From: RGIG3528 sp045598045
GTDB lineage: Bacteria > Bacillota > Clostridia > Lachnospirales > Lachnospiraceae
Assembly: GCA_045598045.1 (NCBI GenBank)
Contig: JAZLLG010000076.1
Location: 1-41,012 of the forward strand
Length of the DNA stretch: 41,012 nucleotides
Reading direction: 5' to 3'
The notes under the pieces were generated by a model. That model saw only the letters and a list, made by a program, of their open reading frames with translations, made no database searches and was not told where the DNA came from. Of this stretch, positions 13,838-23,600 are shown piece after piece. The stretch's first letter is position 1. Each line of letters starts with the position of its first letter. The position numbers were made by a program, and so were the translations under genes.

Positions 13838-14889
13838 TGACAAAGCCATTACTTACAATCGGATTACTCGTTTCAAACAGGAAAGACACCGTCGAAAAGT
13901 GTCTGAGTTCATTAAAGCCTTTGCTTTCTGAACTTCCTTCCGAGTTGATTGTTGTTGACACCGTCGGCTCGGAAAAGACCGACGGTTCTCTTTATATTGC
14001 GAAGAATTTCACGGACAAGGTTATCCACTTCGATTGGTGTAATGACTTTGCCGCTGCCAGGAATGTTAGTCTGACCAACGCCTCCGGTGAATGGTATATG
14101 TTCCTCGATGACGATGAATGGTTTGAAGACGTTTCCGAAATTATCTCTTTCTTCAATTCCGGTGAGTATAAAAAATACAATTCTGCCACATATATTGCCA
14201 GAAACTATACCGTCCCTTCCGGTGAAACCTTTGCTGACGCAAGCATTCTCCGAATGGTAAAAAGGACGCCCGAACTGCGCTTTGAAGGCCGCATCCACGA
14301 GCATTTCAGTAAGGTTTTCAAGCCCTGCAAACGCTTTTCATGTTATGTTCATCACTACGGATATGCATACGCCTCCGAAGAGGAAAAGAAGGCTCACATC
14401 GAAAGAAATCTTGTTCTTATTCAAAAGGAAATCGATGCAAATCCAATGGACCTTCGCCTTCATACACAGATGGCACAGGAACTTGCTACATTCAGCAATA
14501 AAAGTGCGCTTGAATATGTTCAGGCAACACTTCAGCTTTTCTCCTCACAAGTGGACAATCCATGCTATCAATGGCTTCTTGCCCTTCAATTTCCTCTGTA
14601 CGAAGCGCTTGGCATAAGCTCTCAGGCTGCAGAACAGAGCTTTTTATCTCTTGAAGCAAAAGGAATCCTTAAAGAAACGGCTGCCTGCGCGGTCAATTTC
14701 GGCATGATGCGCATATGTCTCATCAACAATGACAAGCAAACCGCTTTCGGTCATGGGCTTAAGTATATGCAGGCATTCTCGTCCCTCGACGACGCAAAAA
14801 AAGCCGACCAGGATGTGGCCGACTTTGCAAGATATATCTCCGAGGAAACCCGGAATTTGGTTAATGAGTATATGATGATGTGTAAATAA
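13837..14889 (+). CDS. Family 2 glycosyltransferase (WaaE/KdtX-like)
   Basis: 350 residues. N-terminal GT-A domain: LTIGLLVSNRKDTVEKCL (strand 1), ELIVVDTVGSEKTDGS, then FAAARN and the metal-binding MFLDDDEWFEDV (about 89-100), and GRIHEHF near 150. The C-terminal half is helical and may hold TPR-like repeats. The minus-strand gene directly downstream is a clear paralogue with the same landmarks (VDTVG/LDTVG, DDDEWFE, GRxHE), so the pair arose by duplication. Proximity to flagellins suggests surface-protein or flagellin glycosylation, an inference. Coupled to the SufB-like gene by TAATG. Confidence 0.88.
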   Translation: MTKPLLTIGLLVSNRKDTVEKCLSSLKPLLSELPSELIVVDTVGSEKTDGSLYIAKNFTDKVIHFDWCNDFAAARNVSLTNASGEWYMFLDDDEWFEDVSEIISFFNSGEYKKYNSATYIARNYTVPSGETFADASILRMVKRTPELRFEGRIHEHFSKVFKPCKRFSCYVHHYGYAYASEEEKKAHIERNLVLIQKEIDANPMDLRLHTQMAQELATFSNKSALEYVQATLQLFSSQVDNPCYQWLLALQFPLYEALGISSQAAEQSFLSLEAKGILKETAACAVNFGMMRICLINNDKQTAFGHGLKYMQAFSSLDDAKKADQDVADFARYISEETRNLVNEYMMMCK

Positions 14890-14911
14890 CCGGTGAGCTT
14901 TCGCCGGTTAT
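14886..14911. terminator. Bidirectional terminator holding both stop codons
   Basis: ATAACCGG (14886-14893) pairs with CCGGTTAT (14904-14911) between the two convergent glycosyltransferases. The stop codons of both genes lie within the stem arms. T-rich sequence follows on plus. Confidence 0.75.
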
Positions 14912-16296
14912 TTTATTCCTGTATTTGTAATAACCATTTCAGGCACTTCTTCCTGCTTTTTCTCAAGTCCTCCCACAAGCCTTCTGTAGTCATCGGGAAG
15001 ATATTTTTGAAACTGAGGCTCAAACAGTTCCTCATTCATGAAAAATCTGTAGTATTTTTCCAAAGGCCCCGGGTCGGTCATTCGCTGAAGCGTAAATCTA
15101 AGTGCGTCCTTATATCTCCAGGGTTTCTCAAGTTCCGACCAGTTCACGGCTTTCCAATACTCATACGCTTTATCGAACTCACACGTATAGTTTAACGCCT
15201 GCGCCCCCGCAATTCTCATTGCATCGATGCGTTCTTCCGTATCAAAGCGCGGGAAATCAAGCTGGGTTTCCATAAGCTTTTCATCCGGATGCTTCGCAAA
15301 AAAGTCTTCTATCTGAAGGTACTGCTCTACGTCGTCGGCAATAAGCTTAATGTACTTTTGTGTATCCGCATAATGCGTTACGCCATCCACTTCCACTTCG
15401 TCAAGTACAAGCATCGCATATCTTGTCAAACCATATTTATCTTTGATTTCACCAACCCGCTTAACAAGTCCTTCTCCGTCTTCTTTGATAAGAAAGTATC
15501 TCGCCTGAGCGCAAATGAGCCATTGGGTGCAGTTATTCGATAAAAGCCCCATTTTCACTAGCTCATCAACATACTTTACATTCAGAGAATAACCTTCATC
15601 CACTCTGTCGTCGATGTTCATTAGCTCTTGAATTTTCTGAGCACAGCGTCCGGGATTGATACCCTTTTCTTCGATTTCGCGGTCAAGAAGCGTAAGATTT
15701 CTTATGCTTTTTTTCTTTTTGTCTTCAGGGTCAAGATACAGATATCCCATATGGTTTGTATAGCTCTGAAACTGTTTTCCGGGAATATGCACTTCGTTGA
15801 AATTCTCATGTACCCTTCCAATAAAACAGGTTTCAGGTCTTCTTCTGATCATTCGTCCGGCGATGGCTTTTGCTGCGTTTCCATCCTTCATATAATCCTT
15901 TGTAAAGTAGAACCCGGAGTTATATTTATGTCTGTCTTCAGAATTAAAGAAATCAATGAATTCCGAAACATTTTCAAACCACTCGTCATCATCCTGGTAC
16001 ATAAACCACTCGCCCGTAGAATGCTTTAACAGCTCATTTCTGGCCGCTGAAAAGTCATCGCACCACTCAAAGCGGTAGATTTTGTCGGTGTATTTTCTGC
16101 ACACGTCAATAGAGCCGTCGGTCTTTTCCGGCCCTACGGTATCAAGAATAATAAGCTCCGACGGAACAGCTTCCAGAAGCGGTTTCAACCCTTCCAGACA
16201 CTTTTCGATGTATTGAATGTGGTTGGAAACAAGCATTCCGATGGAAAGAACCACGTCGCTTTTAATATAGCCGTCTTTGTAAGTCTGTATGCTCAT
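14908..16296 (-). CDS. Family 2 glycosyltransferase, paralogue of the gene at 13837
   Basis: 462 residues. GT-A core: VLSIGMLVSNHIQYIEKCL, ELIILDTVGPEKTDGS, FSAARNE, the DXD-type MYQDDDEWFENV (about 103-114), and GRVHENF. The C-terminal ~260 residues are helical, about 110 longer than in its convergent paralogue. AGGAG seven bases upstream supports the ATG, which overlaps the stop of the 154-residue gene before it (ATGA). That gene in turn follows a flagellin and its terminator, so readthrough from the flagellin promoter could feed this gene. Flagellin glycosylation is the favoured but unproven role. Confidence 0.87.
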   Translation of the reverse strand: MSIQTYKDGYIKSDVVLSIGMLVSNHIQYIEKCLEGLKPLLEAVPSELIILDTVGPEKTDGSIDVCRKYTDKIYRFEWCDDFSAARNELLKHSTGEWFMYQDDDEWFENVSEFIDFFNSEDRHKYNSGFYFTKDYMKDGNAAKAIAGRMIRRRPETCFIGRVHENFNEVHIPGKQFQSYTNHMGYLYLDPEDKKKKSIRNLTLLDREIEEKGINPGRCAQKIQELMNIDDRVDEGYSLNVKYVDELVKMGLLSNNCTQWLICAQARYFLIKEDGEGLVKRVGEIKDKYGLTRYAMLVLDEVEVDGVTHYADTQKYIKLIADDVEQYLQIEDFFAKHPDEKLMETQLDFPRFDTEERIDAMRIAGAQALNYTCEFDKAYEYWKAVNWSELEKPWRYKDALRFTLQRMTDPGPLEKYYRFFMNEELFEPQFQKYLPDDYRRLVGGLEKKQEEVPEMVITNTGIK

Positions 16297-16757
16297 GCTT
16301 CAGCTCCTGTCCAGCACTTCAATACCTGTGCCATATCCGGGCGAAGCTTTGCAGCCTCGACAAGCAGATACTTCTTTTGTTTTCCGCTAAGAATAAACTG
16401 CACAAGAATATCGTTGTATTGGCACTCTCCCGGAAGCCATTTTATACGGTCGCCTTCAAAAGATTCAGGCTTGTACAGCAGTTCGTAAAACTTTCTTTCC
16501 GCTATGACGCATTCTTCAAGCAGTTCGGAGATCACCGCTCCCTGCGCACCGTTTTTGACTGCTTTTTTTATCTCCGCCTCCGACATGGCGTACAGCATAA
16601 AATTATATTCCACGCCCGTTCCTCTTGAAAAGTATTCCAATGTTTCGCTTAATGCTTCATCTTCAAAACAGCTTTGTGACTCCGAGATCATTCGGAAAAT
16701 CTCTGTTGTAAATTCATCAAGCGGAAGAGTATTCAGTTTTTCTGCCAATTCGAACAT
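16293..16757 (-). CDS. Hypothetical helical protein downstream of flagellin
   Basis: 154 residues, acidic at the start (EDEALSETLEYF), predicted mostly alpha-helical, no signal peptide or membrane segment. I recognise no domain. An AGGAC motif six bases upstream supports the ATG, and the end overlaps the downstream glycosyltransferase in ATGA, so the two are translationally coupled. Position immediately after fliC is where fliS-type chaperones or flagellar accessory genes are often found, but the sequence does not look like FliS. Function open. Confidence 0.7.
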   Translation of the reverse strand: MFELAEKLNTLPLDEFTTEIFRMISESQSCFEDEALSETLEYFSRGTGVEYNFMLYAMSEAEIKKAVKNGAQGAVISELLEECVIAERKFYELLYKPESFEGDRIKWLPGECQYNDILVQFILSGKQKKYLLVEAAKLRPDMAQVLKCWTGAEA

Positions 16758-16778
16758 ATTTTTGTCCTATTTAAAAAT

Positions 16779-16797
16779 CCCCGGGAAAACCCCGGGG
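16779..16797 (-). terminator. Terminator between flagellin 1 and the downstream operon
   Basis: CCCCGGG arms flank a short A-rich loop (on plus), followed on minus by ATTTTTAAA. A strong GC stem, so most flagellin transcripts should stop here and only a fraction enter the 154-residue gene. Confidence 0.85.
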
Positions 16798-16810
16798 AAT
16801 GTATTTTTTA

Positions 16811-18430
16811 TCAGCCCTGAAGGAGTGAAAGAACACCCTGAGTTGACTGGTTTGCCTGTGCCAGCATTGACTGACCTGCCTGCTGGAGGATGTTGTTCTT
16901 TGAGAACTGAACCATCTCTTCAGCCATATCAACGTCACGAATTGTTGATTCAGCAGCCTGGAGGTTTTCAGCTGTGTTATCAAGGTTTGCAATTGTATGC
17001 TCAAGTCTGTTCTGAACAGCACCGAGAAGTGCTCTCTGCTTTGAAACCTTGGCAATTGCATCATCGATGTTACCGATGGACTGGGAAGCACCCTTCTGTG
17101 TGGAAACATCAACCTTACCATCGTTTACACCAAGAGCCTGAGCGGACATGTCGTCGATGGAGAAGCTCATTGTCTGACCTTCGTTTGCACCAACCTGGAG
17201 AACAAGTCCTGCACCGCCTGATGCTACGCTGTAGCCGGGCTGTCCGAGATATGCATCGTCATCGCCAAGTCCTGCACCGTCTTCAAGCTGAATCTTAGCT
17301 GTTGTAAAGTTTGTTGTAACAAACAACGTTGCCGGCTCATCGGGATCTGCGCTGACGAGAGTAACATCAAGAGCAACGCCCTGCTCTGCAATGATTGATT
17401 CGATGTCGGCTTCGGTATATTCCGTACCGGGCTTTAAGTGAAGTGTGTAAACAGCGGGATTGGGGTCAGTAATCTTACCTTCTGCATCATATGTAGGAGG
17501 CGTTGTAAGTTCAAACTCTTCCTGGCCTTCTGTTGCATCAAAGGAAATGATGATTCCGAAATTCATGTCCTGACCATACTTCTTTGCTTCGAAGCTGATC
17601 TGGTTGCATCCTACATAACCGCTGGAAGTAATTGTGAAAACTTCTGATTCTGCGCGTACACCGGCCTCTGTAGCTGTTCCTGCTGTATCGCTTGTTGCTG
17701 TATAAGAGCCGTATGTAAGGTGAAGAGTAACATTTGCGGGTGTATTTGTAGCAGTGCTGTCTTCCTGCCGAGCTTCTTTAATAAGCTTATCAATCTCAAC
17801 CTGAGTATATGTTAAGTTTGCAGCAAGATTGAGTGTAAGAGTTTTGCCGTCGTTGCTCCAAATTGCGGACTCAGCGCCTGCAACTGCAGAAGTGTTTGTA
17901 GCAATCTTTACGTTTTCAACATCAGATGTTACAAAGCCTTTAAGGTCTGAGTCGTAAATACCGAATTTGGGGCCTGCCGAGCCTACATTTGATGATGCTG
18001 CCGAAAGGGAGCCATCAAGAAGAGGCATTGTATTAAATTCTGTATCGGAAGCTATTCTGTCAAGTTCTTCCTGTAACTGTTCAATTTCATCCTGGAGATT
18101 GCCGCGGTCGTCATTTGTTTCCGTACCGTTGGCTGCCTGTACTGCCAGCTCTCTCATTCTCTGAAGAATGGAATGAGACTCGTTTAATGCGCCTTCTGCT
18201 GTCTGAAGCATTGAAATACCATCATTGGCATTGTCGGATGCTCTGTTTAAGCCTCTGATCTGGCTTCTCATTTTCTCGGAAATAGCAAGACCTGCTGCAT
18301 CATCTGCTGCTCTGTTTATTCTGTAGCCGGATGAGAGCTTTTCTGTGTTTTTGCTGAGTGATTTTGTTGAAATACCGAGCTGTCTGTTAGTGTTAATCGC
18401 TGCGATGTTGTGCTGAACTATCATTGCCAT
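16811..18430 (-). CDS. fliC: Flagellin 1
   Basis: 539 residues. The N-terminal D0/D1 domain starts MAMIVQHNIAAINTNRQLG and includes KLSSGYRINRAADDAAGLAISE and the QRMRELAVQAANGT segment. The C-terminal D1/D0 ends with SMLAQANQSTQGVLSLLQG. Both form the filament core and carry the export signal. About 270 residues between form variable outer domains D2/D3, much larger than in minimal clostridial flagellins. GGGAGG lies ten bases before the ATG. A sigma-D promoter is at 18518-18544 and a terminator at 16779. It is a close paralogue of flagellin 2, with the same domain plan. Confidence 0.96.
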   Translation of the reverse strand: MAMIVQHNIAAINTNRQLGISTKSLSKNTEKLSSGYRINRAADDAAGLAISEKMRSQIRGLNRASDNANDGISMLQTAEGALNESHSILQRMRELAVQAANGTETNDDRGNLQDEIEQLQEELDRIASDTEFNTMPLLDGSLSAASSNVGSAGPKFGIYDSDLKGFVTSDVENVKIATNTSAVAGAESAIWSNDGKTLTLNLAANLTYTQVEIDKLIKEARQEDSTATNTPANVTLHLTYGSYTATSDTAGTATEAGVRAESEVFTITSSGYVGCNQISFEAKKYGQDMNFGIIISFDATEGQEEFELTTPPTYDAEGKITDPNPAVYTLHLKPGTEYTEADIESIIAEQGVALDVTLVSADPDEPATLFVTTNFTTAKIQLEDGAGLGDDDAYLGQPGYSVASGGAGLVLQVGANEGQTMSFSIDDMSAQALGVNDGKVDVSTQKGASQSIGNIDDAIAKVSKQRALLGAVQNRLEHTIANLDNTAENLQAAESTIRDVDMAEEMVQFSKNNILQQAGQSMLAQANQSTQGVLSLLQG

Positions 18431-18517
18431 AGATTACATACCTCCCTGTCTGTGATACTTCCTGTCACGCTCTTTCCACAAACCTAACCTGGTATCAACA
18501 GATTCTTTCTACACTAT

Positions 18518-18544
18518 TTATCGGTTTTTAGGAGGCGTTCTTTA
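18518..18544 (-). promoter_or_regulatory. Sigma-D (sigma-28) promoter of flagellin 1
   Basis: Minus strand TAAA (18544-18541), 15 bp, ACCGATAA (18525-18518), matching the flagellar consensus TAAA-N15-GCCGATAA at 11 of 12 positions. Confidence 0.88.
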
Positions 18545-18589
18545 GTCCGAAAATAAAAAATTTCAGAATTTTTTTAGAAAATAAGAAAA

Positions 18590-18611
18590 GGGCAACGCTT
18601 TCGCGTTGCCC
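18590..18611 (-). terminator. Terminator of flagellin 2
   Basis: Perfect 9 bp arms GGGCAACGC and GCGTTGCCC with a 4 nt loop, followed on minus by TTTTCTTATTTT. Confidence 0.92.
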
Positions 18612-18676
18612 CTGTATAATATCCGATTTAGCCTAGTTTGTCAGATACCATCCTCAAAACTTTCAAGAACTAACTA

Positions 18677-20299
18677 TTAGCCTAAGAGTGAAAGAACACC
18701 CTGGTTAGACTGGTTAGCCTGTGCGAGCATAGACTGAGCTGCCTGCTGGATGATATTATACTTAGAGTATGTAACCATCTCTTCAGCCATATCTACGTCA
18801 CGGATTGAAGACTCAGCAGACTGCAAGTTCTCGGCTGTATTGTCGAGGTTGCTGATTGTATGCTCAAGTCTGTTCTGAATAGCACCGAGAAGTGATCTCT
18901 GCTTAGAAACTGTGCCGATAGCGCCATCGATAGCGTCGATAGAATCCTGTGCACCCTTCTGTGTAGAAACGTCAACCTTAGTTACGTCTACGCCGAGAGC
19001 TACAGAGCTCATATTGCCGATACCGAAGCTGATTGTCTGACCATAGTTAGCACCAACCTGAAGTGTAACACCTTCGCCGCTGGACTGAACATCATACTTC
19101 TTCTGGTTAAGGAATGCATCTGTGTCACCAAGACCTGCACCGCCTGAAAGCTGTTTTGCTGGTACTGATGTTGTATTGTCAGTAACAAACAATGTGTTAG
19201 CTTCGTCGGGGTTAGGACCTGAGAATTCAACATCTGCACTGAAACCTGCCTTAGAAAGGAGTTTCTCGATATCACTCTCAGAATACTCAACGCCTGTTGC
19301 AAGGTGAAGTGTATACTGGTTTGTCTTATCCTCCTGAACAGAACCATTTGCTGCGTACTCAGCTGCTGTGTCAAGGTGGAACTCTTCTTCACCGGGATCA
19401 GCGTCAAACTTAATAGCGATAGATACGTTGTTATCTGCGCCATACTTGTTTGCTGTGATTGTCATAGCTGTAACGCCAACGAACTTGCCGGAGTTAGTAG
19501 TTGTGATATTAAATGTACCGGTTGCACGAGCACCTGCTGCTGTTAAGGCACCTGTTGTATCAGCCTTAGCAACGTATGTACCGTTGTTGAGGTTTAATTC
19601 AACATTAGCTATGGAATTAGCAGATGTGCTGTCTTCCTGCTTAGCGTTCTTGATAAGGTTATCAAGTTCTGCTTCAGTATATGTTGTGTTAGCATGAAGA
19701 CTGAGCATAAGTGTCTTACCATCAGCTGACCAGAGAGCATTTTCACCGCCTTCTGTAGCCTTTGTGTTTGTGCTGATCTTAACGCCATTAACATCAGATG
19801 TTACGAAGCCCTGAAGATTTGTGTCATAAACACCAAATTTAGGACCGGCCTTAGTAACAGTTGCACTGCCATCAAGAGAGCCGTCAAGGAGCTTCATTGT
19901 ATTGAATTCTGTATCAGTTGAAATTCTGTCGAGCTCGGACTGGAGCTGAGTAATTTCATCCTGAAGGTTGCCACGGTCTTCATCTGTTTCTGTACCGTTG
20001 GCTGCCTGGATTGTAAGCTCTCTCATTCTCTGGAGAATGCTGTGGGACTCCTGAAGAGCACCTTCAGCTGTCTGAATGAGGGAAATACCATCCTGAGAGT
20101 TTGAAGAAGCCTGATTGAGGCCTCTAATCTGGCTTCTCATTTTTTCAGAGATTGCCAATCCTGCTGCATCGTCTGCAGCTCTGTTGATTCTGTAACCGGA
20201 AGAAAGCTTCTCAGTTGATTTGGAAAGAGCGCCTGTTGCTACACCTAACTGTCTGTTGGTGTTTGCTGCTGCCATGTTGTGTTGAACGATCATTGCCAT
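18677..20299 (-). CDS. fliC: Flagellin 2
   Basis: 540 residues with the same D0/D1-D2/D3-D1/D0 layout as flagellin 1: MAMIVQHNMAAANTNRQLG at the N-terminus, KLSSGYRINRAADDAAGLAISE, and a C-terminal MLAQANQSNQGVLSLLG. The central domains are diverged from flagellin 1 but alignable (both have KPGTEYTEADIE/ATGVEYSESDIE-type segments), so they are tandem duplicates. AAGGAGG nine bases before ATG. It has its own sigma-D promoter far upstream and a ~175 nt structured leader, unlike flagellin 1 with ~80 nt, so post-transcriptional control is likely stronger here. Confidence 0.96.
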   Translation of the reverse strand: MAMIVQHNMAAANTNRQLGVATGALSKSTEKLSSGYRINRAADDAAGLAISEKMRSQIRGLNQASSNSQDGISLIQTAEGALQESHSILQRMRELTIQAANGTETDEDRGNLQDEITQLQSELDRISTDTEFNTMKLLDGSLDGSATVTKAGPKFGVYDTNLQGFVTSDVNGVKISTNTKATEGGENALWSADGKTLMLSLHANTTYTEAELDNLIKNAKQEDSTSANSIANVELNLNNGTYVAKADTTGALTAAGARATGTFNITTTNSGKFVGVTAMTITANKYGADNNVSIAIKFDADPGEEEFHLDTAAEYAANGSVQEDKTNQYTLHLATGVEYSESDIEKLLSKAGFSADVEFSGPNPDEANTLFVTDNTTSVPAKQLSGGAGLGDTDAFLNQKKYDVQSSGEGVTLQVGANYGQTISFGIGNMSSVALGVDVTKVDVSTQKGAQDSIDAIDGAIGTVSKQRSLLGAIQNRLEHTISNLDNTAENLQSAESSIRDVDMAEEMVTYSKYNIIQQAAQSMLAQANQSNQGVLSLLG

Positions 20300-20470
20300 A
20301 ATAGTTACCTCCTTGGTATGTGTTCAGGTTTGCGCTATGCAAATCCTGAGTGCCCCGAATCCTTTCAGGGCCACGGTTTGTTATGTACTTATAATCATTC
20401 GGGTGACCTAGGCTTCACCTGAAATAATTATCCTGTACGGAAGGTGCTTCGCCATGCGCCGCTACCTTGT
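20300..20470 (-). promoter_or_regulatory. Structured leader of flagellin 2 mRNA
   Basis: About 170 nt between promoter and start codon without an ORF. At least two stem-loops are readable: CAGGTTTGC/GCAAATCCTG-type arms near 20324-20350 (on plus) and a GGTACAAGGT/ACCTTCCGTAC pairing near 20440-20475. Four AGGA/AAGGA-like motifs, including the ribosome binding site, lie along the leader, a pattern that fits CsrA binding; in Firmicutes CsrA represses flagellin translation together with FliW. No c-di-GMP riboswitch core was seen. Confidence 0.5.
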
Positions 20471-20477
20471 ACCGTGT

Positions 20478-20504
20478 ATATCGGTAATTATAAACCCGTT
20501 CTTA
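20478..20504 (-). promoter_or_regulatory. Sigma-D (sigma-28) promoter of flagellin 2
   Basis: Minus strand TAAG (20504-20501), 15 bp, ACCGATAT (20485-20478). Two positions less perfect than the flagellin 1 promoter, but the same spacing. Confidence 0.8.
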
Positions 20505-20568
20505 ACCCTCAATCCATAAACTTTCTATAAACATAAACCCGGATTATCTAAAAAAAAACGAAAGAAAA

Positions 20569-20631
20569 GGCGGTTTCCAATACATGTTGTGGACTGCTTA
20601 ACCAAGGACACAACATATACTGTTTTCCACC
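20569..20631 (-). terminator. Long inverted repeat ending the 1017-residue glycosyltransferase gene
   Basis: Imperfect arms of about 25 bp (GG-GG-AAAC, then ATGTTGTG/CACAACAT as the best-matched core) followed on minus by TTTTCTTTCG and a second T-run. It is unusually long for a terminator but positioned as one, 16 bp behind the stop codon. Confidence 0.6.
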
Positions 20632-20646
20632 TTTTTAAATTAAATC

Positions 20647-23600
20647 CTATACCAGATTATACAGATCTCTAATACTCTTTTCTATATTGGGCTTTAAATC
20701 ATGACCTCCAAACAAACTTACAAGATATATCTTCTTTTCATCAAAAATCGGCCGTTCAAATCCTGTTTCCTTAGAGATATATTCATTGTATGAATCCCAG
20801 AGATTATAATGTCTCATAATCTGTTCAAGTGATATGACATCCTTACATCGGCTATTTGTTCCATAATATGTCCATATTGCCCTGAACATTATAAAGCGCT
20901 TATCTGCACCATCAAGTTTCCACTCCTGATCGAACCATACAATCTGATTATCGTGCATTACTGCGTTTCTTGGGATTGTATCAATTATTCCTTCACAGAA
21001 ATTATCAAAAAGTTTATCCCAAAGCGAGTATATTTCATTTTGATTTCCTCGTTCGTACGCTTCGTCCAACACTTGATCAAACGGTTCGCCTTCAACGAAT
21101 TCCTGAGCAATTCCATTTGGAGTTTTTTTGCTTAATGCAACACAAACTCCGGTTGAAATCATCTTTTTCTCATTTGACAGTATTTGATTTGCAAATGCAC
21201 ACGTCTCAGGAAACATCTCTATTTTTTCAACCGTTTTCTTACCGTGTATTTCAGAAATAACTGTTTCAAGGGCATATTCTTTTTTTCTTAAAATAGGAGC
21301 TGAAGCATAAATCACTTTTCCAATCTCGTCGGAGTCGGAACACTCAACAAGGAAAGAATTGGCAAAAAACGGAAAAACTTTATTTTCAATAATGTCCTTG
21401 TAGATATAACGCTCATCTGCAACAAGCGAATTCGGATTCAAATAGTAATATTGAAGAATACGAATTTCTTCCTCCTTCGGAAGATATTTGTCGGAATATA
21501 TTTTTTCCGGAAGCTTATAATCCGGTAATGGATAGTAGAAGAATGTATTTCTGAAACCGCTGTCCCTTACAAGTTTTTCCAACCCATTCCTGGAAAAAGT
21601 TTTGACACCCTTTCCCGAAAAGGCATATTGATTTATTCCGTTAAAAGGTATTTCGGTATGGTCTTCTCTTGCCCCGCACCAATACTTTAAGCCGTATTGA
21701 TTCTCTATTGCAATCAACAATTTTCCTTCAGGCTTTAAGAGTCCTTTAACCTTTTTCAAAAAGTCCATATACGGATTTTCACCATTTGTATATTTTCCCT
21801 GATATTCGAGAACTCCTATTAGTGTTATATAATCGAACTTCTTTTCAAACTTAATTTCATTAAGGTTTCCGACAATAATTTCAAGATTTTCCTGTTCTCT
21901 GTTTCTTAAAAGAGCTGCTGTAGCCCTTCTCTTTGACAATTCAACAGCTGTAACACTATGACATTTTTCGCACAGTACACTTGTGATCGCCCCAAGTCCG
22001 CATCCTATTTCAAGAACGTCCTTGTCCTTTTCAAAAGGATACCAGTTCAAAATATTTTTTCGTATATCTATCAAATGGTAATATGACGGCCATGAAAATT
22101 TATTTGACAGCGCATGTATATAATCCTCCGGATTATTGTCTATAATCATATCGATTATTTCATCCTCTACGCTTCCGTCAGAATAACTGTCCTTACCCGA
22201 ATAATACTGTGTAACAAATCTTGGTTTTATCTCGGACGCGCACAAATATGTATATATTTCATAATTCGTGCATAGTATTTTTCCATCTGGAGTGAGATAT
22301 TTTTCAATATTTTTTATTTCATCTACAGTCGGATATTCATTTTTTTCGTCTTCGCTAAGAATGATTACATCAAATTTATTATCCCCAAACGGAAGTGCGT
22401 TTTTTAAATCCTTATACTTTTCAACGCGTAAATATTTATTGGAGATATTATACAATTTATCCCTATTTTCCATTCCATATAAGGAAACGTCAGGATGTTC
22501 CGCAACTATGCTTAAAAGCGTAGCTCCAAGACCGCAATTAATCTCAAGTATTTTCGTTGCTTCCTTATTTTCAGTAAATATTCTCTTAAGAATCTGCGTA
22601 TTGGCATATACGTATTTGTCGGTCTGAAAACCCCATTTTCTATTTATCTTTTCTTTGTTTATCTCGTTCAGATTTGCCCACGTTGACTCATTTTTTCCAC
22701 CACCGTTTCCGTAATGATAGATAAAACTGTTCCTGCATAAAACTACAGAATAACCTGCCGCTCTTAGTCTAAGACCAATATCATTGTCCTCATATGTTCC
22801 CGGTGAAAATATATCATCTAAATATCCAACTTCCTCAAGCGCTCTCCTCTTAAGAAGAAGCGCAAAACCGACAAGATATATTTTTTCGTCATATGGTCTT
22901 CTGCATGGTAAATTATTAACAGAGCCATATTCCAAATATTGGTTTACTGTTTGAGCTTTAATTCCACAATTCTGACGATTCGATACATAATTTGATGTTG
23001 AACCTGTTGCGCCTACTCTGTCGTTCTCATACAGTCCCATTCGAAGCCAGAATAATGAATTGTCAACAAGAATCGTATCATTGTTCAGCAAAAAAATATC
23101 ATTGTTCTTATCAGCCAGTTCTATTCCTTGATTGCACCCTTTAGGAAAACCTACGTTCTCGCTATTGCACTTCAAAATAATGTCTTCCTGTTGCTTCAGC
23201 CATTCGACACTGCCATCGCTTGAAGCATTATCAACAACAATGATTTCATATGAGCCTTCGAGACACGTCTTTCTTATGCTTTCAAGGCATCCCTTTGTAT
23301 ATTCCAATGTGTTATATGAAAGAATAACAAACGAAACCTTATTGACCAGAAAATCACTGTCCGCTTTTTTCTCATCCATAAAGGCTTTTATGTATTTCTT
23401 GTCTTCTTCATCTTCAGCAAAAAAGAATGCATTTTCATAACAAAGGTATGCCTGATTGATGTTTTTTTGCTCATATATATTTCCGAGCATAAGCCAAAGC
23501 TCGGGATTGCGATGATCAATTTTTAGTCCTCTGGCTATAGTGCTATGCGCATTTTCCAAATCGCCTACTTCTATGCAGACACGAACATATAAAATTGCAA

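Noticed and set aside
17438..19697. Open frames antisense to the flagellins
   Set aside because: They lie opposite well-conserved flagellin coding sequence, lack ribosome binding sites and show no domain.
20300..20470. c-di-GMP riboswitch before flagellin 2
   Set aside because: Conserved class I or II motifs were not found in the leader.
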